From: JAHEGP01 sp963792875
GTDB lineage: Bacteria > Pseudomonadota > Gammaproteobacteria > Pseudomonadales > JAHEGP01
Direction of reading: 5' to 3'
Assembly (NCBI GenBank): GCA_963792875.1
Contig: CAWBXV010000005.1
Location: forward strand, 1-64,000
Length of the DNA stretch: 64,000 nucleotides
The translations under genes were made by a program, and so were the position numbers. The notes below the pieces were generated by a model, which was given only the letters and a program-made list of their open reading frames with translations, was not told the DNA's origin and made no database searches. Below are positions 56,363 to 64,000 of the stretch, one piece after another (the first letter of the stretch is position 1; each line of letters starts with the position of its first letter).

Positions 56363-56617
56363 GTGTCCTCAGTATTAGAGATCGTCGATCTTGCCAACGG
56401 TGATATCGTCCTGCAGCAAACCGATGGCGGTGCCGAGCCGATGGTGACCATCCGTTTTTCCGATGAGGCCAATTCCCATCTGCACTACCTGCGTCTGGAA
56501 GTGGCCAAGGCGATGATCCAGGCGGGCTTGCAGGCGTATGCCGAGCTGGCCGAACAGATCGACCGGGCCACCCTCGACGCGGGCGGTGACGACGGAGAGG
56601 TCCGCACGATTCATTGA
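56363..56617 (+). CDS. Small conserved protein of unknown function between topA and lexA
   Basis: This 84-residue protein starts with GTG after AAGGAG. It begins SSVLEIVDLANGDIVLQQ and continues with VTIRFSDEANSHLHYLRLEVAKAMIQAGLQAYAEL, a long helix. Pseudomonas has a protein of the same size and place. No function is known. It converges with lexA. Confidence 0.82.
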   Translation: MSSVLEIVDLANGDIVLQQTDGGAEPMVTIRFSDEANSHLHYLRLEVAKAMIQAGLQAYAELAEQIDRATLDAGGDDGEVRTIH

Positions 56618-56723
56618 ACGCCGGGTCCGGGCATAGCCCGCCTTGCGGGCGCCGGGCCATGGTCTCCCTCAGTATCCCGGTAGGGCAGCGCCGCTGGCGG
56701 CCGCTGTCCCGCAGCGGCGCTGC

Positions 56724-57320
56724 TCAGTGGCGCAGCACGCCCACGCCGATGCCCTCGATGCTCAGTGACTGCTCGCGCAGGTCGACGACGATGGGGTGGA
56801 AATCGGGGTTTTCCGGCAGCAGTTCGACGATGTGGCGGCTGCCGCCGCGGTGCAGGCGCTTGACGGTGACCTCATCGTCGACCCGCGCGACGACGATCTG
56901 GCCGTTCTGTGCCGTTGCCGTCTTGTGCACCGCCAGCAGGTCCCCGTCCAGTATGCCGGCGTCGCGCATGCTCATACCCTTGACATTGAGCAGGTAGTCG
57001 GCGGCGGGGTGAAAGAAACCGGGTGAGATGTCGCAATAATCCTCGATGTGCTCCAGGGCCAGCAGCGGCGAGCCGGCGGCGACCTGCCCGACGATCGGGA
57101 TGCCCTTCTGGGCGGGCAGACGGATGCCTCGCGAGGCCCCGGCCACCATCTCGATGGCCCCTTTGCGGGCGAGCGCGCGCAGGTGTTCCTCGGCGGCATT
57201 GGGCGAGCGGAAGCCCAGCTCCCGCGCGATATCGACCCGCGTGGGTGGGAAGCCGGTCCGTTCGATGTGGTCACGGATGAGTTCCAGGACCTGGGCCTGG
57301 CGGGCGGTGAGTTTTTCCAT
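56724..57320 (-). CDS. lexA: SOS repressor LexA
   Basis: This 198-residue repressor has the winged-helix DNA-binding domain (residues 1-70, ERTGFPPTRVDIARELGFRSPNAAEEHLRAL). The cleavage site AAGSP is at about residues 81-85. The catalytic Ser is in GMSMRDAGI (about residue 116) and the catalytic Lys in AVHKTATAQNGQIVV region/VTVKRL. ATG is at 57318-57320. It controls recA here and itself through the box at 57347. Confidence 0.97.
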   Translation of the reverse strand: MEKLTARQAQVLELIRDHIERTGFPPTRVDIARELGFRSPNAAEEHLRALARKGAIEMVAGASRGIRLPAQKGIPIVGQVAAGSPLLALEHIEDYCDISPGFFHPAADYLLNVKGMSMRDAGILDGDLLAVHKTATAQNGQIVVARVDDEVTVKRLHRGGSRHIVELLPENPDFHPIVVDLREQSLSIEGIGVGVLRH

Positions 57321-57346
57321 GGCGCTCACTGTGTAGGATAATGCGA

Positions 57347-57366
57347 CACTGGTAGTATATACAGTC
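57347..57366 (-). promoter_or_regulatory. LexA (SOS) box of lexA
   Basis: CACTGGTAGTATATACAGTC on the plus strand has CTG and CAG separated by ten bases, about 30 bases before the lexA start. It also lies about 70 bases before the divergent phosphorylase gene. One half (CTGG) departs from CTGT, so the site may be weaker than the recA one. Confidence 0.82.
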
Positions 57367-57433
57367 GCGCGGCGATGGCAAAGCCCGATGGCGCTGGCCG
57401 CGCCCCGCCCGCACACAGAGGAAGACATCGAAC

Positions 57434-58180
57434 ATGACCAGGCTCGCAATCATCGGGGGCAGCGGCATGGCCGCGCTGCCCGGACTCGACAGCGTGCGCG
57501 AGCACCGCTGGCAGACACCCTACGGCGAGCCCTCGGCGCCGGTGATCGAGGGCCTGCTGGACGGACGGGCCGTCTACTTTCTGGCGCGCCACGGTGCCGG
57601 CCGGCACCTGCCGCCGCACGCCATCAACTACCGCGCCAATATCGCCGCCCTGATGGAGCTGGGCGCCACGCATGTCGTCACCGTCAACGTCGTCGGGGGC
57701 ATCGCGGCGGAGTTGGCGCCGGGGCAGTGGGTGCTGCCCGATCAGCTCATCGACTATACCTGGGGGCGGGCGCACAGCTATTGCGATGGCCGCAACGCCA
57801 TCCGCCACGTCGACATGACCTGGCCCTTTCACCGCGAGCTGGCGGGCCTGCTGGCGCAGCAGGCGCAGTCGCTCGGCATGGCCGTCGCGGTCGGTGGCAC
57901 CTACGGCTGCACGCAGGGGCCGCGGCTGGAGACGGCCGCCGAGATCGTCCGCCTGGAGCGCGACGGCTGCGATATCGTCGGCATGACCGCCATGCCCGAG
58001 GCCGGCCTGGCGCGCGAGCAGGGGCTGCCCTACGTGCCGCTGTGCCTGGTGGTCAACTGGGCGGCCGGCAAGACGGCGGATGCCATCACTCTGGAGATCA
58101 TCGAGGGCATCATCGACAGGCACATGCCGCAGGTTGTGCCGCTGCTCAGCGCGCTGGCGGCCGGCCTGCCGTCGGCCTAG
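57434..58180 (+). CDS. S-methyl-5'-thioinosine phosphorylase (MTIP)
   Basis: This 248-residue purine phosphorylase starts LAIIGGSGMAALPG, the phosphate-binding Gly loop. It has RHGAGRHLPPHAINYRAN, NVVGGI, GGTYGCTQGPRLETAAEI and DIVGMTAMPEAGLARE with the Asn/Asp that decides base choice. The MTA phosphorylase family has this fold; the position beside lexA and the TAMPE pattern resemble the Pseudomonas enzyme that acts on methylthioinosine. mtnA for the next step is in this window. Confidence 0.88.
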   Translation: MTRLAIIGGSGMAALPGLDSVREHRWQTPYGEPSAPVIEGLLDGRAVYFLARHGAGRHLPPHAINYRANIAALMELGATHVVTVNVVGGIAAELAPGQWVLPDQLIDYTWGRAHSYCDGRNAIRHVDMTWPFHRELAGLLAQQAQSLGMAVAVGGTYGCTQGPRLETAAEIVRLERDGCDIVGMTAMPEAGLAREQGLPYVPLCLVVNWAAGKTADAITLEIIEGIIDRHMPQVVPLLSALAAGLPSA

Positions 58181-58201
58181 GCCGGCCTGCGGGGGGCGTC
58201 G

Positions 58202-58894
58202 TCAGCCGCCCGGGCCGCTGGCGGGACTGATGTGGATCAGCATGCCGATCAGCGGGTGATCGAGATAGTGCGTCTCGGCGCTGCGCATGCGGCGGTTTTC
58301 CTGCAGGTGGGCGACCCGCTGTGTGCCGGCACCGGCGTCGTCCGCCGCCGCGGGGGCGTCGCCGAGGTCCACCCACCAGAGGTCCGCCTCGAGGTGCAGA
58401 TAGCGCTTGAGCGACAGGCCGAGGTAACCTTCCAGCTCCGCGGTGTCGCCGAAGCGATTGCCGGCGGTGACGTGCAGGTAGAGGGGCCGCGCGTCGGATT
58501 TGAGCGCCTGGCGCCAGCTGCGATAGTCGATCACCCGGTAGTTGGAGCTTCTGTTGAGCCTGGCCCGCGCGCTGGTCAGGGCGCCGCTGCCCGCGGCGGC
58601 TGCGGCGTAGTCCAGCGCGGGCGGGGCACCGCTGCCGCCGCTGGCGGCGGTCTGCAGCGACACGCCCTGGTAGGGTTCCAGGCGGTCGGCGCCGGCGCCG
58701 TCGCGGGCGGGCATCTCGTAGCTGGACGCCGGCATTTTCAGGCCGACGGTGGTCGGCCACTGCTCTTCGAACTGTGCCGCGTTCGCCAGGTTGCGGAAGA
58801 ACAGCACCTCGATCTGGTACCAGCGGACTTCCTGCGCCCGTCCCGGGGCGTGCAGCGTGATGAGGGTGAGCCCGAGCAGCAAGGCTTTTCGCAT
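58202..58894 (-). CDS. CsiV-family periplasmic protein (DUF2803)
   Basis: This 230-residue protein has a signal peptide (about residues 1-20, ending HAPGRAQ) and EVRWYQIEVLFFRN near the start, the DUF2803 marker. It also has NYRVIDYRSWRQAL and the conserved LEADLWWVD and HYLDHPLIGMLI segments. CsiV in Vibrio activates the peptidoglycan polymerase partner LpoV-type factors in the periplasm; the match here is by pattern only. I chose ATG 58894. It precedes mfd on the same strand. Confidence 0.82.
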   Translation of the reverse strand: MRKALLLGLTLITLHAPGRAQEVRWYQIEVLFFRNLANAAQFEEQWPTTVGLKMPASSYEMPARDGAGADRLEPYQGVSLQTAASGGSGAPPALDYAAAAAGSGALTSARARLNRSSNYRVIDYRSWRQALKSDARPLYLHVTAGNRFGDTAELEGYLGLSLKRYLHLEADLWWVDLGDAPAAADDAGAGTQRVAHLQENRRMRSAETHYLDHPLIGMLIHISPASGPGG

Positions 58895-59013
58895 GGCGGT
58901 TGATCCGATCGGTTGCTTGAGGGAGTGATGGCCATTCAGGGGCCTTCGACCGCGGGCCGCGCCTCGGCATGGCGCCGCCCGGTCCTGGCGGTTGGCGGCG
59001 GGGACGGGTTTCA

Positions 59014-62000
59014 TTATGCCGCCTGCGGTTGCAGTTGCTCAAGCACCGAGGCGACAAAACTGAGGCGCTGCTCGGCCGTGCGCAGGTCGGCCTGGAAGCG
59101 CAGCTGGTTGCCCGCCTCCAGCCGGAAGCGGCCCGGGTCGGCCTGCACGATGCGCACCAGCGTCAGCGGGTCGATGGGCGTCTCCTGCCCGAACCACAGC
59201 TTGCCGCCCTTGGCGCCGGCCTCGATCTTGTGGATGCCGAGCGCCGCCGCGCGCAGTTTCATCGCGGTGACGCGGAACAGCTCCCGGGCGTGCTCCGGCA
59301 GCAGGCCGAAGCGGTCGATCATCTCGATCTGCAGGGCTCTGAGATCGTCCTCGGAGCGCGCGCTGGCGATGCGCTTGTACAGCGTCAGGCGCGTGTGCAC
59401 GTCGGGAACGTAGTCCTCGGGGATGACCGCGGCGATGTTGAGGTTGACCTGGGCGTCGTGGATCGGCGTGCTCCGGGGGCTGATCGACTTGCCCTGCCGC
59501 AGCGCCTGCACCGCCCGCTCCAGCATGTCCATGTACAGGGTGAAGCCGATCTTCTGCATATGGCCGCTCTGGTCCTCGCCCAGCAGCTCGCCGGTGCCGC
59601 GGATCTCGAGGTCGTGAGTGGCCAGCACGAAGCCCGCACCCAGCTCCTGGGCTTCGGCGATGGCGTCCAGGCGCTTGGCCGCGTCGGGCGTCATCGCCTT
59701 GGGGTCGGGGGTCAGCAGATAGGCGTAGGCCTGGTGGTGCGAGCGTCCCACCCGGCCGCGCAGCTGGTGCAGCTGCGCCAGGCCGAAGCGGTCCGCGCGC
59801 TCGATGATGATGGTATTGGCCGAGGGGATGTCGATACCGGTCTCGATGATGGTCGAGCACACCAGGATATTGTACTTCTTGTGGTGGAAGTCACTCATCA
59901 CCAGCTCGAGCTCGCGCTCCCGCAGCTGGCCGTGGCCGATGGTGATGCGCGCCTCCGGCACCAGCTCGCCGAGCTCGCGCGCGGCGCGCTGGATGGTGCT
60001 GACGTCGTTGTGCACGAAGTACACCTGGCCGCCGCGCAGCAGTTCCCGCAGCACGGCCTCCTTGATGATGGCCTTGTCGTGCCGGCGCACGAAGGTCTTG
60101 ATGGCGAGGCGCCGGGCCGGCGGCGTGGCGATGATGGAGAGGTCGCGCATGCCCGCCATGGACATGTTGAGGGTGCGGGGAATGGGCGTGGCCGTCAGCG
60201 TGAGCACGTCGACCTCCGCGCGCAGCGCCTTGAGCTGGTCCTTCTGGCGCACGCCGAAGCGGTGCTCCTCGTCGATGATCACCAGCCCCAGATTGTGATA
60301 GCCGATGGCGTCCTGCAGCAGCTTGTGGGTGCCGATGACGATGTCGGCCCGCCCGTCGGCGATGCGCGCGCGGGCCTCGGCCTGCTGCTTGGCGGAGCGG
60401 AAGCGCGACATCTGCTCGATGTGCACGGGCCAGTCGGCGAAGCGGTCGCGGAAGGAGTCATAGTGCTGCTGGGCCAGCAGGGTGGTGGGCACCAGCACGG
60501 CCACCTGGTGGCCGCTCTGCGCGGCGACAAAGGCCGCGCGCATGGCGACCTCGGTCTTGCCGAAGCCCACGTCGCCGCACACCAGGCGGTCCATGGGCGT
60601 GGGGCGGGCCAGATCGGCGATCACGGCGTCGATGGCCTCCCGCTGATCGTCGGTCTCCTCGAACGGGAATTCCGCTGCGAAGCGCGCGTACTCCAGCGTG
60701 TCCGCGCGCAGCGAGGTGCCTGGCCGGGCCGCGCGCCGGGCATAGATTTCCAGCAGCTCCGCCGCGGCGTCGCGGATCTGGCGCGCCGCCTTTTCGCGCT
60801 CGCGCTGCCAGGTGTCGCTGCCGAGCCGGTGCAGGGGGGCGTGCTCGTCGGCTACACCGGTATAGCGGTTGATCAGCTGCAGGGACGACACCGGCACGTA
60901 CAGCTTGGCGTCCTCGGCGTATTGCAGCACCAGGAACTCGCAGGGCTCGCCCTCGATCTCCAGGCACTGCAGGCCCAGGTAGCGGCCCACGCCGTGATCG
61001 ATGTGCACCACGGCCGAGCCGATAGACAGCTCCGCCAGGTTGCGGATGATGGCGTCGGCCGAGCCGCCGGCCTTGGGGTCGCGGCGGCGCTGCGCGACCC
61101 TGCCGCCGAGCAGCGCGCTCTCGGGAATGACCGCGATGGCGTCCCCGATGAGGAAGCCGCTGGCCAGCGGCGCCAGCGTGATGGCGGGGTTGTCGCCGCC
61201 CTGCAGAAAAGCCTGCCAGTCCGCGACCTGCCGCGGCGCGATGCCGGCGCTGGCCAGCTGCTCGGCCAGGATTTCGCGGCGGCCGGCGCTCTCGGCGGTG
61301 AACAGGACGCGGCCGGGCCAGTGCCGGACGAACTCGTCCAGGCGGGCCCACGGCTCGCGCTTGCGGATGTCGGCCTCCAGCACGGGGCAGGGCTGCAGCG
61401 GCAGGTCGGTGGCATGGCGCGGCGGCGGCTCGCTGCGCTCGGCTATCAGGTCGATGCGCGGGTACTTGCGCAGCGCGCCGAACAGCTCGTCAGCGGTCGC
61501 GAACAGCTCGCGGGGGGGCAGCAGCGGCCGGCGGGGATCGATGTTGAGGTCGTCGTGGCGGTTGCACACGTCCTGCCAGAAGCGCTCGGCGGCCTGGTGG
61601 GCGCCGTGTTCCAGCAGGATCAGGCAGTCATCGGGCAGATAGTCATCGAGCAGCACGGTGCCATCGAAGAACAGCGGCAGGTAGTACTCGATGCCCGGCG
61701 GCGCCAGGCCGTCGGCCACGTCCTGGTAGACCGGGCAGGCGCGGTGGTCGACGCTGAAGCGCGCATGCCACTGCTCCTTGAACAGCTTGATGGCGGCGGC
61801 CGTCAGCGGCATCTCGCGGGCCGGCAGCAGCCGGATCTCGGACAGCTTGGCGATGGTGCGCTGGGAGTCCGGATCGAAGCTGCGCAGCGATTCGATCTCA
61901 TCGTCGAAAAAATCGATGCGATAGGGCTGCTCGCTGCCCATCGGGAACAGATCGAGCAGCGACCCCCTCACGGCGTACTCGCCGTGCTCCATCACCGTGT

Positions 62001-62466
62001 CGACGGCGCGATAGCCGGCGGCGCTGAGGTGCTCGCGCAGCGCATCGAGGCTGCGGCGGTCGCCCACCGCCACCTGGAGGCTGTTGGCCCGCACGTAGGC
62101 GACCGGCGGCAGGCGGTGCATGAGCGCGGTGATGGGTATGACCAGGATGCCGCTGCGGCGGTCCGGCAGCCGGTACAGGCTCAACAGGCGCTCGGAGGTG
62201 ATGTCCTGGTGGGGAGAGAAGGCGTCGTAGGGCAGGGTTTCGCGGTCGGGGAAGTGCAGCACCGCCGCCGGGTCGCCGCAGAAGAAGGCGGTGGCGTCCT
62301 GCAGGGCGTCGGAGGCGGCGGTCGATGCGGTGATCACGACCGCCAGGCGGCCGGCCTGCGCGCACGTCTCGGCGACGGCGAGCGCGCGGCTGTCCCCCGG
62401 CAATTGCACCAGGCTGCGATGGCCGCTGCCGACGGGCATCGGTGGTAGGGCGAGGACCGAAGACAA
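59014..62466 (-). CDS. mfd: Transcription-repair coupling factor Mfd
   Basis: This 1150-residue ATPase removes RNA polymerase stalled at DNA damage and recruits UvrA. The UvrB-like N-terminal part has LPYDAFSPHQDITSERL. The RNA-polymerase-interacting domain has VVHIDHGVGRYLGLQ. The helicase motor has GDVGFGKTEVAMRAAFVAA (Walker A), DEEHRFGV (DExx box) and TATPIPRTLNM. The TRG motif region has GRVGRSHHQAYAYL. I took the TTG at 62466 as start (MSSVLALPP), as in relatives; the frame is open further upstream. Confidence 0.96.
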   Translation of the reverse strand: MSSVLALPPMPVGSGHRSLVQLPGDSRALAVAETCAQAGRLAVVITASTAASDALQDATAFFCGDPAAVLHFPDRETLPYDAFSPHQDITSERLLSLYRLPDRRSGILVIPITALMHRLPPVAYVRANSLQVAVGDRRSLDALREHLSAAGYRAVDTVMEHGEYAVRGSLLDLFPMGSEQPYRIDFFDDEIESLRSFDPDSQRTIAKLSEIRLLPAREMPLTAAAIKLFKEQWHARFSVDHRACPVYQDVADGLAPPGIEYYLPLFFDGTVLLDDYLPDDCLILLEHGAHQAAERFWQDVCNRHDDLNIDPRRPLLPPRELFATADELFGALRKYPRIDLIAERSEPPPRHATDLPLQPCPVLEADIRKREPWARLDEFVRHWPGRVLFTAESAGRREILAEQLASAGIAPRQVADWQAFLQGGDNPAITLAPLASGFLIGDAIAVIPESALLGGRVAQRRRDPKAGGSADAIIRNLAELSIGSAVVHIDHGVGRYLGLQCLEIEGEPCEFLVLQYAEDAKLYVPVSSLQLINRYTGVADEHAPLHRLGSDTWQREREKAARQIRDAAAELLEIYARRAARPGTSLRADTLEYARFAAEFPFEETDDQREAIDAVIADLARPTPMDRLVCGDVGFGKTEVAMRAAFVAAQSGHQVAVLVPTTLLAQQHYDSFRDRFADWPVHIEQMSRFRSAKQQAEARARIADGRADIVIGTHKLLQDAIGYHNLGLVIIDEEHRFGVRQKDQLKALRAEVDVLTLTATPIPRTLNMSMAGMRDLSIIATPPARRLAIKTFVRRHDKAIIKEAVLRELLRGGQVYFVHNDVSTIQRAARELGELVPEARITIGHGQLRERELELVMSDFHHKKYNILVCSTIIETGIDIPSANTIIIERADRFGLAQLHQLRGRVGRSHHQAYAYLLTPDPKAMTPDAAKRLDAIAEAQELGAGFVLATHDLEIRGTGELLGEDQSGHMQKIGFTLYMDMLERAVQALRQGKSISPRSTPIHDAQVNLNIAAVIPEDYVPDVHTRLTLYKRIASARSEDDLRALQIEMIDRFGLLPEHARELFRVTAMKLRAAALGIHKIEAGAKGGKLWFGQETPIDPLTLVRIVQADPGRFRLEAGNQLRFQADLRTAEQRLSFVASVLEQLQPQAA

Positions 62467-62585
62467 TGCGTGGTACCTGTGTGAGGAAAAAGCGGCTATT
62501 TTAGGGTGTGTGGCGCGATTTACCAGTGCCGGCAGGGTTGGCTCTGCCGCCACTTCTGCTGCCACTAAAGTCGAGCGGCGCCGTC

Positions 62586-62614
62586 TTGCACTGGGCGGGG
62601 CGAAGCCGGATAAT
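62586..62614 (+). promoter_or_regulatory. Sigma-70 promoter of gap
   Basis: TTGCAC (62586-62591) and GATAAT (62609-62614) are 17 bases apart. The start point would be near 62621, about 20 bases before the GTG start of gap. Confidence 0.7.
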
Positions 62615-62641
62615 GTTAACGAATGGTAAGCTTTGCGCGGG

Positions 62642-64000
62642 GTGACACGGGTGGGTGAACGCAAACGGGAAAGGCCTGACGATTTCTTCAAGGACTGGAA
62701 AGAGCGCGAGGCGCTGGCGGAGGGCATGATACCGCTGGTGGGTACGCTCTACCGCCGCAATAATGTGAAGACCTACATCTACGGCCAGAGCCTGGTCAAC
62801 CAGTCGACGCTGCAGATCATGAAGGCGCACCGCACCGTGCGCGAGATCGAAGACAACGAGCTGTCCGAGTTCGAGACGTTTCCGGTCATCAAGGCCCTCA
62901 CTGAACTCGAGCTGGGTACGGCGCACATCGACGCCGGGCGCATCGCCGTCAGCTACGAGGAGAGCGCCAAGGCCGAGGGCATCACGCTGCAGGAGTACGT
63001 GCGCGGCCAGGTGGCGGATCTCATCGGCAGCCACCAGAAGCCGATCGACCGTCCCCGCGACGTGGTGCTGTACGGGTTCGGCCGCATCGGCCGGCTGATG
63101 GCCCGCCTGCTCATCGAAAAGACCGGCGGTGGCGATACGCTGCGCCTGCGGGCGATCGTGGTGCGCAAGGGCGGCGCCCCCAACGACCTGGTCAAGCGGG
63201 CCAGCCTGCTGCGGCGCGACTCCGTGCACGGCGCCTTCCACGGCACCATCCGGGTCGATGAGGAGCGCCAGTCGTTTGTCGCCAACGGCAACGAGATCAA
63301 GGTTATCTACGCCTCCAGTCCGGAGGAGGTGGACTACACGGCCTACGGCATCCGCGATGCCATCGTGGTGGATAACACCGGCCTGTGGAAGGACCGCGAA
63401 GGGCTCGGCAGGCATCTCAAGTGCAAGGGCGTCTCCAAGGTCATTCTGACGGCGCCGGCGAAGGGGGATATCAAAAATATCGTATTCGGGGTCAACTCCG
63501 ACGACGTGCTCGATGACGATGCCATCGTCTCGGCGGCGTCGTGCACCACCAATGCCATCGTGCCGCCGCTGAAGGCGATGGACGACGAGTTCGGCATCCT
63601 CGGCGGGCATGTGGAGACCGTGCACGCCTATACCAACGACCAGAATCTCATCGATAACTATCACGCCGCCAGCCGCCGTGGCCGCAGTGCGCCGCTGAAC
63701 ATGGTGCTGACCGAGACGGGCGCCGCCAAGGCGGTGGCCAAGGTGCTGCCGCAGCTGCAGGGCAAGCTGACCGGCAATGCGATCCGCGTGCCGACCCCCA
63801 ATGTGTCCATGGCGATCCTCAATCTCAACCTCAAACGGGCTACCGACAAGGAAGAGGTCTACAATTTCATGCGCCAGGTGGCGCTGCACTCGCCGCTGCG
63901 CAAGCAGGTGGGCTTCACCAATTCGCCGGAGGTCGTCTCTACCGATCTGGTAGGCTCCCGTCACGCCTGCGTGTTCGACGCCGGCGCCACGATCGTCAAT
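62642..64000 (+). CDS. gap: Glyceraldehyde-3-phosphate dehydrogenase, long N-terminal form, cut by window edge
   Basis: The frame runs 453 codons off the right edge. Residues 1-135 form an extra N-terminal domain found in the Pseudomonas-type enzyme (PLVGTLYRRNNVKTYIYGQSLV and AVSYEESAKAEG). The GAPDH domain follows with VVLYGFGRIGRLMARLL (NAD site), SAASCTTNAIVP (catalytic Cys) and a VPTPNVSMAILNLNL strand. It makes 1,3-bisphosphoglycerate reversibly from glyceraldehyde-3-phosphate. The start is GTG 62642 (GTG 62651 also possible). It is divergent from mfd. Confidence 0.93.
   Translation, partial: MTRVGERKRERPDDFFKDWKEREALAEGMIPLVGTLYRRNNVKTYIYGQSLVNQSTLQIMKAHRTVREIEDNELSEFETFPVIKALTELELGTAHIDAGRIAVSYEESAKAEGITLQEYVRGQVADLIGSHQKPIDRPRDVVLYGFGRIGRLMARLLIEKTGGGDTLRLRAIVVRKGGAPNDLVKRASLLRRDSVHGAFHGTIRVDEERQSFVANGNEIKVIYASSPEEVDYTAYGIRDAIVVDNTGLWKDREGLGRHLKCKGVSKVILTAPAKGDIKNIVFGVNSDDVLDDDAIVSAASCTTNAIVPPLKAMDDEFGILGGHVETVHAYTNDQNLIDNYHAASRRGRSAPLNMVLTETGAAKAVAKVLPQLQGKLTGNAIRVPTPNVSMAILNLNLKRATDKEEVYNFMRQVALHSPLRKQVGFTNSPEVVSTDLVGSRHACVFDAGATIVN

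Noticed and set aside
58969..62448. Open frame of 1159 codons on the plus strand opposite mfd
   Set aside because: It is an antisense shadow of mfd in GC-rich DNA, with Arg/Ala/Gly/Leu/Gln-rich composition and no family motif.

Overview
The window looks like a high-GC gammaproteobacterium, probably of the Halieaceae/Cellvibrionales type or a relative of Pseudomonas. This is inferred from gene content and order. The block topA, DUF6586-like gene, small ORF, lexA, methylthioinosine phosphorylase, csiV-like gene, mfd, gap (53-64 kb) resembles the Pseudomonas topA-gap neighbourhood. Other support comes from recA-recX with an SOS box, dnaX-ybaB-recR, rnd-ycgL-ycgN, and an exosortase/PrsT exopolysaccharide locus of the kind common in marine gammaproteobacteria. 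By eye, GC is about 65-72% from 7.5 kb onward.

Layout. (1) 1-2.2 kb: AT-richer DNA on the minus strand carrying an enoyl-CoA hydratase start, a family III CoA-transferase and a MaoC-type hydratase. The last two are broken by frameshifts. (2) 2.2-7.2 kb: a mobile-element graveyard with an ISKra4-type relic, a histidine phosphatase and a propeller-like gene (both broken), a truncated IS4-type transposase, and one intact ISAs1-family element with 19-bp inverted repeats. (3) 7.2-13.5 kb: the remnant of an exopolysaccharide locus, with a glycosyltransferase tail, an exosortase fused to EpsI, a WecA-like transferase with a C-terminal membrane extension, and a PrsT-like TPR lipoprotein. Three of these four carry many single-base indels or are truncated. 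(4) 13.5-22 kb: a fibronectin-like lipoprotein, a large membrane protein resembling an inactive alpha/beta hydrolase, recA-recX, a mono-haem DUF3365 protein, a coiled-coil protein, Hsp20, a zinc ribbon protein and a UPF0149 protein.

(5) 22-27.5 kb: two patatins around two lipoproteins, punctuated by clusters of an AAAGGGGACAG repeat. (6) 27.7-31.7 kb: a probable operon of ArsM, an Atm1-type ABC exporter, a metallo-beta-lactamase-fold hydrolase and a small membrane protein, suggestive of arsenic methylation plus export. (7) 31.8-38 kb: plsC-like gene, ribE, nitronate-monooxygenase-like gene, orphan parA, mtnA, wecC-like gene. (8) 38.1-46 kb: 4.5S RNA, dnaX with a complete E. coli-like programmed frameshift signal, ybaB, recR, rnd, ycgL, ycgN, a MoxR/VWA pair and a deleted M20 peptidase. 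(9) 46-53 kb: TrmH-family methyltransferase, acyl-CoA synthetase, amtB behind two NtrC-like sites and a sigma-54-like promoter, glutaredoxin-like gene, uspA, two unknown membrane-anchored proteins. (10) 53-64 kb: topA to gap, with gap running off the end.

Two cautions. Indels are dense in 1-13.5 kb and nearly absent afterwards (the exceptions are dnaX at about 39.5 kb and a real-looking deletion at 45.9 kb), so the left part may be low-accuracy sequence rather than true decay. Also, in this high-GC DNA long antisense open frames (up to 1159 codons opposite mfd) are common and were not called. No tRNA, rRNA or CRISPR array was seen.
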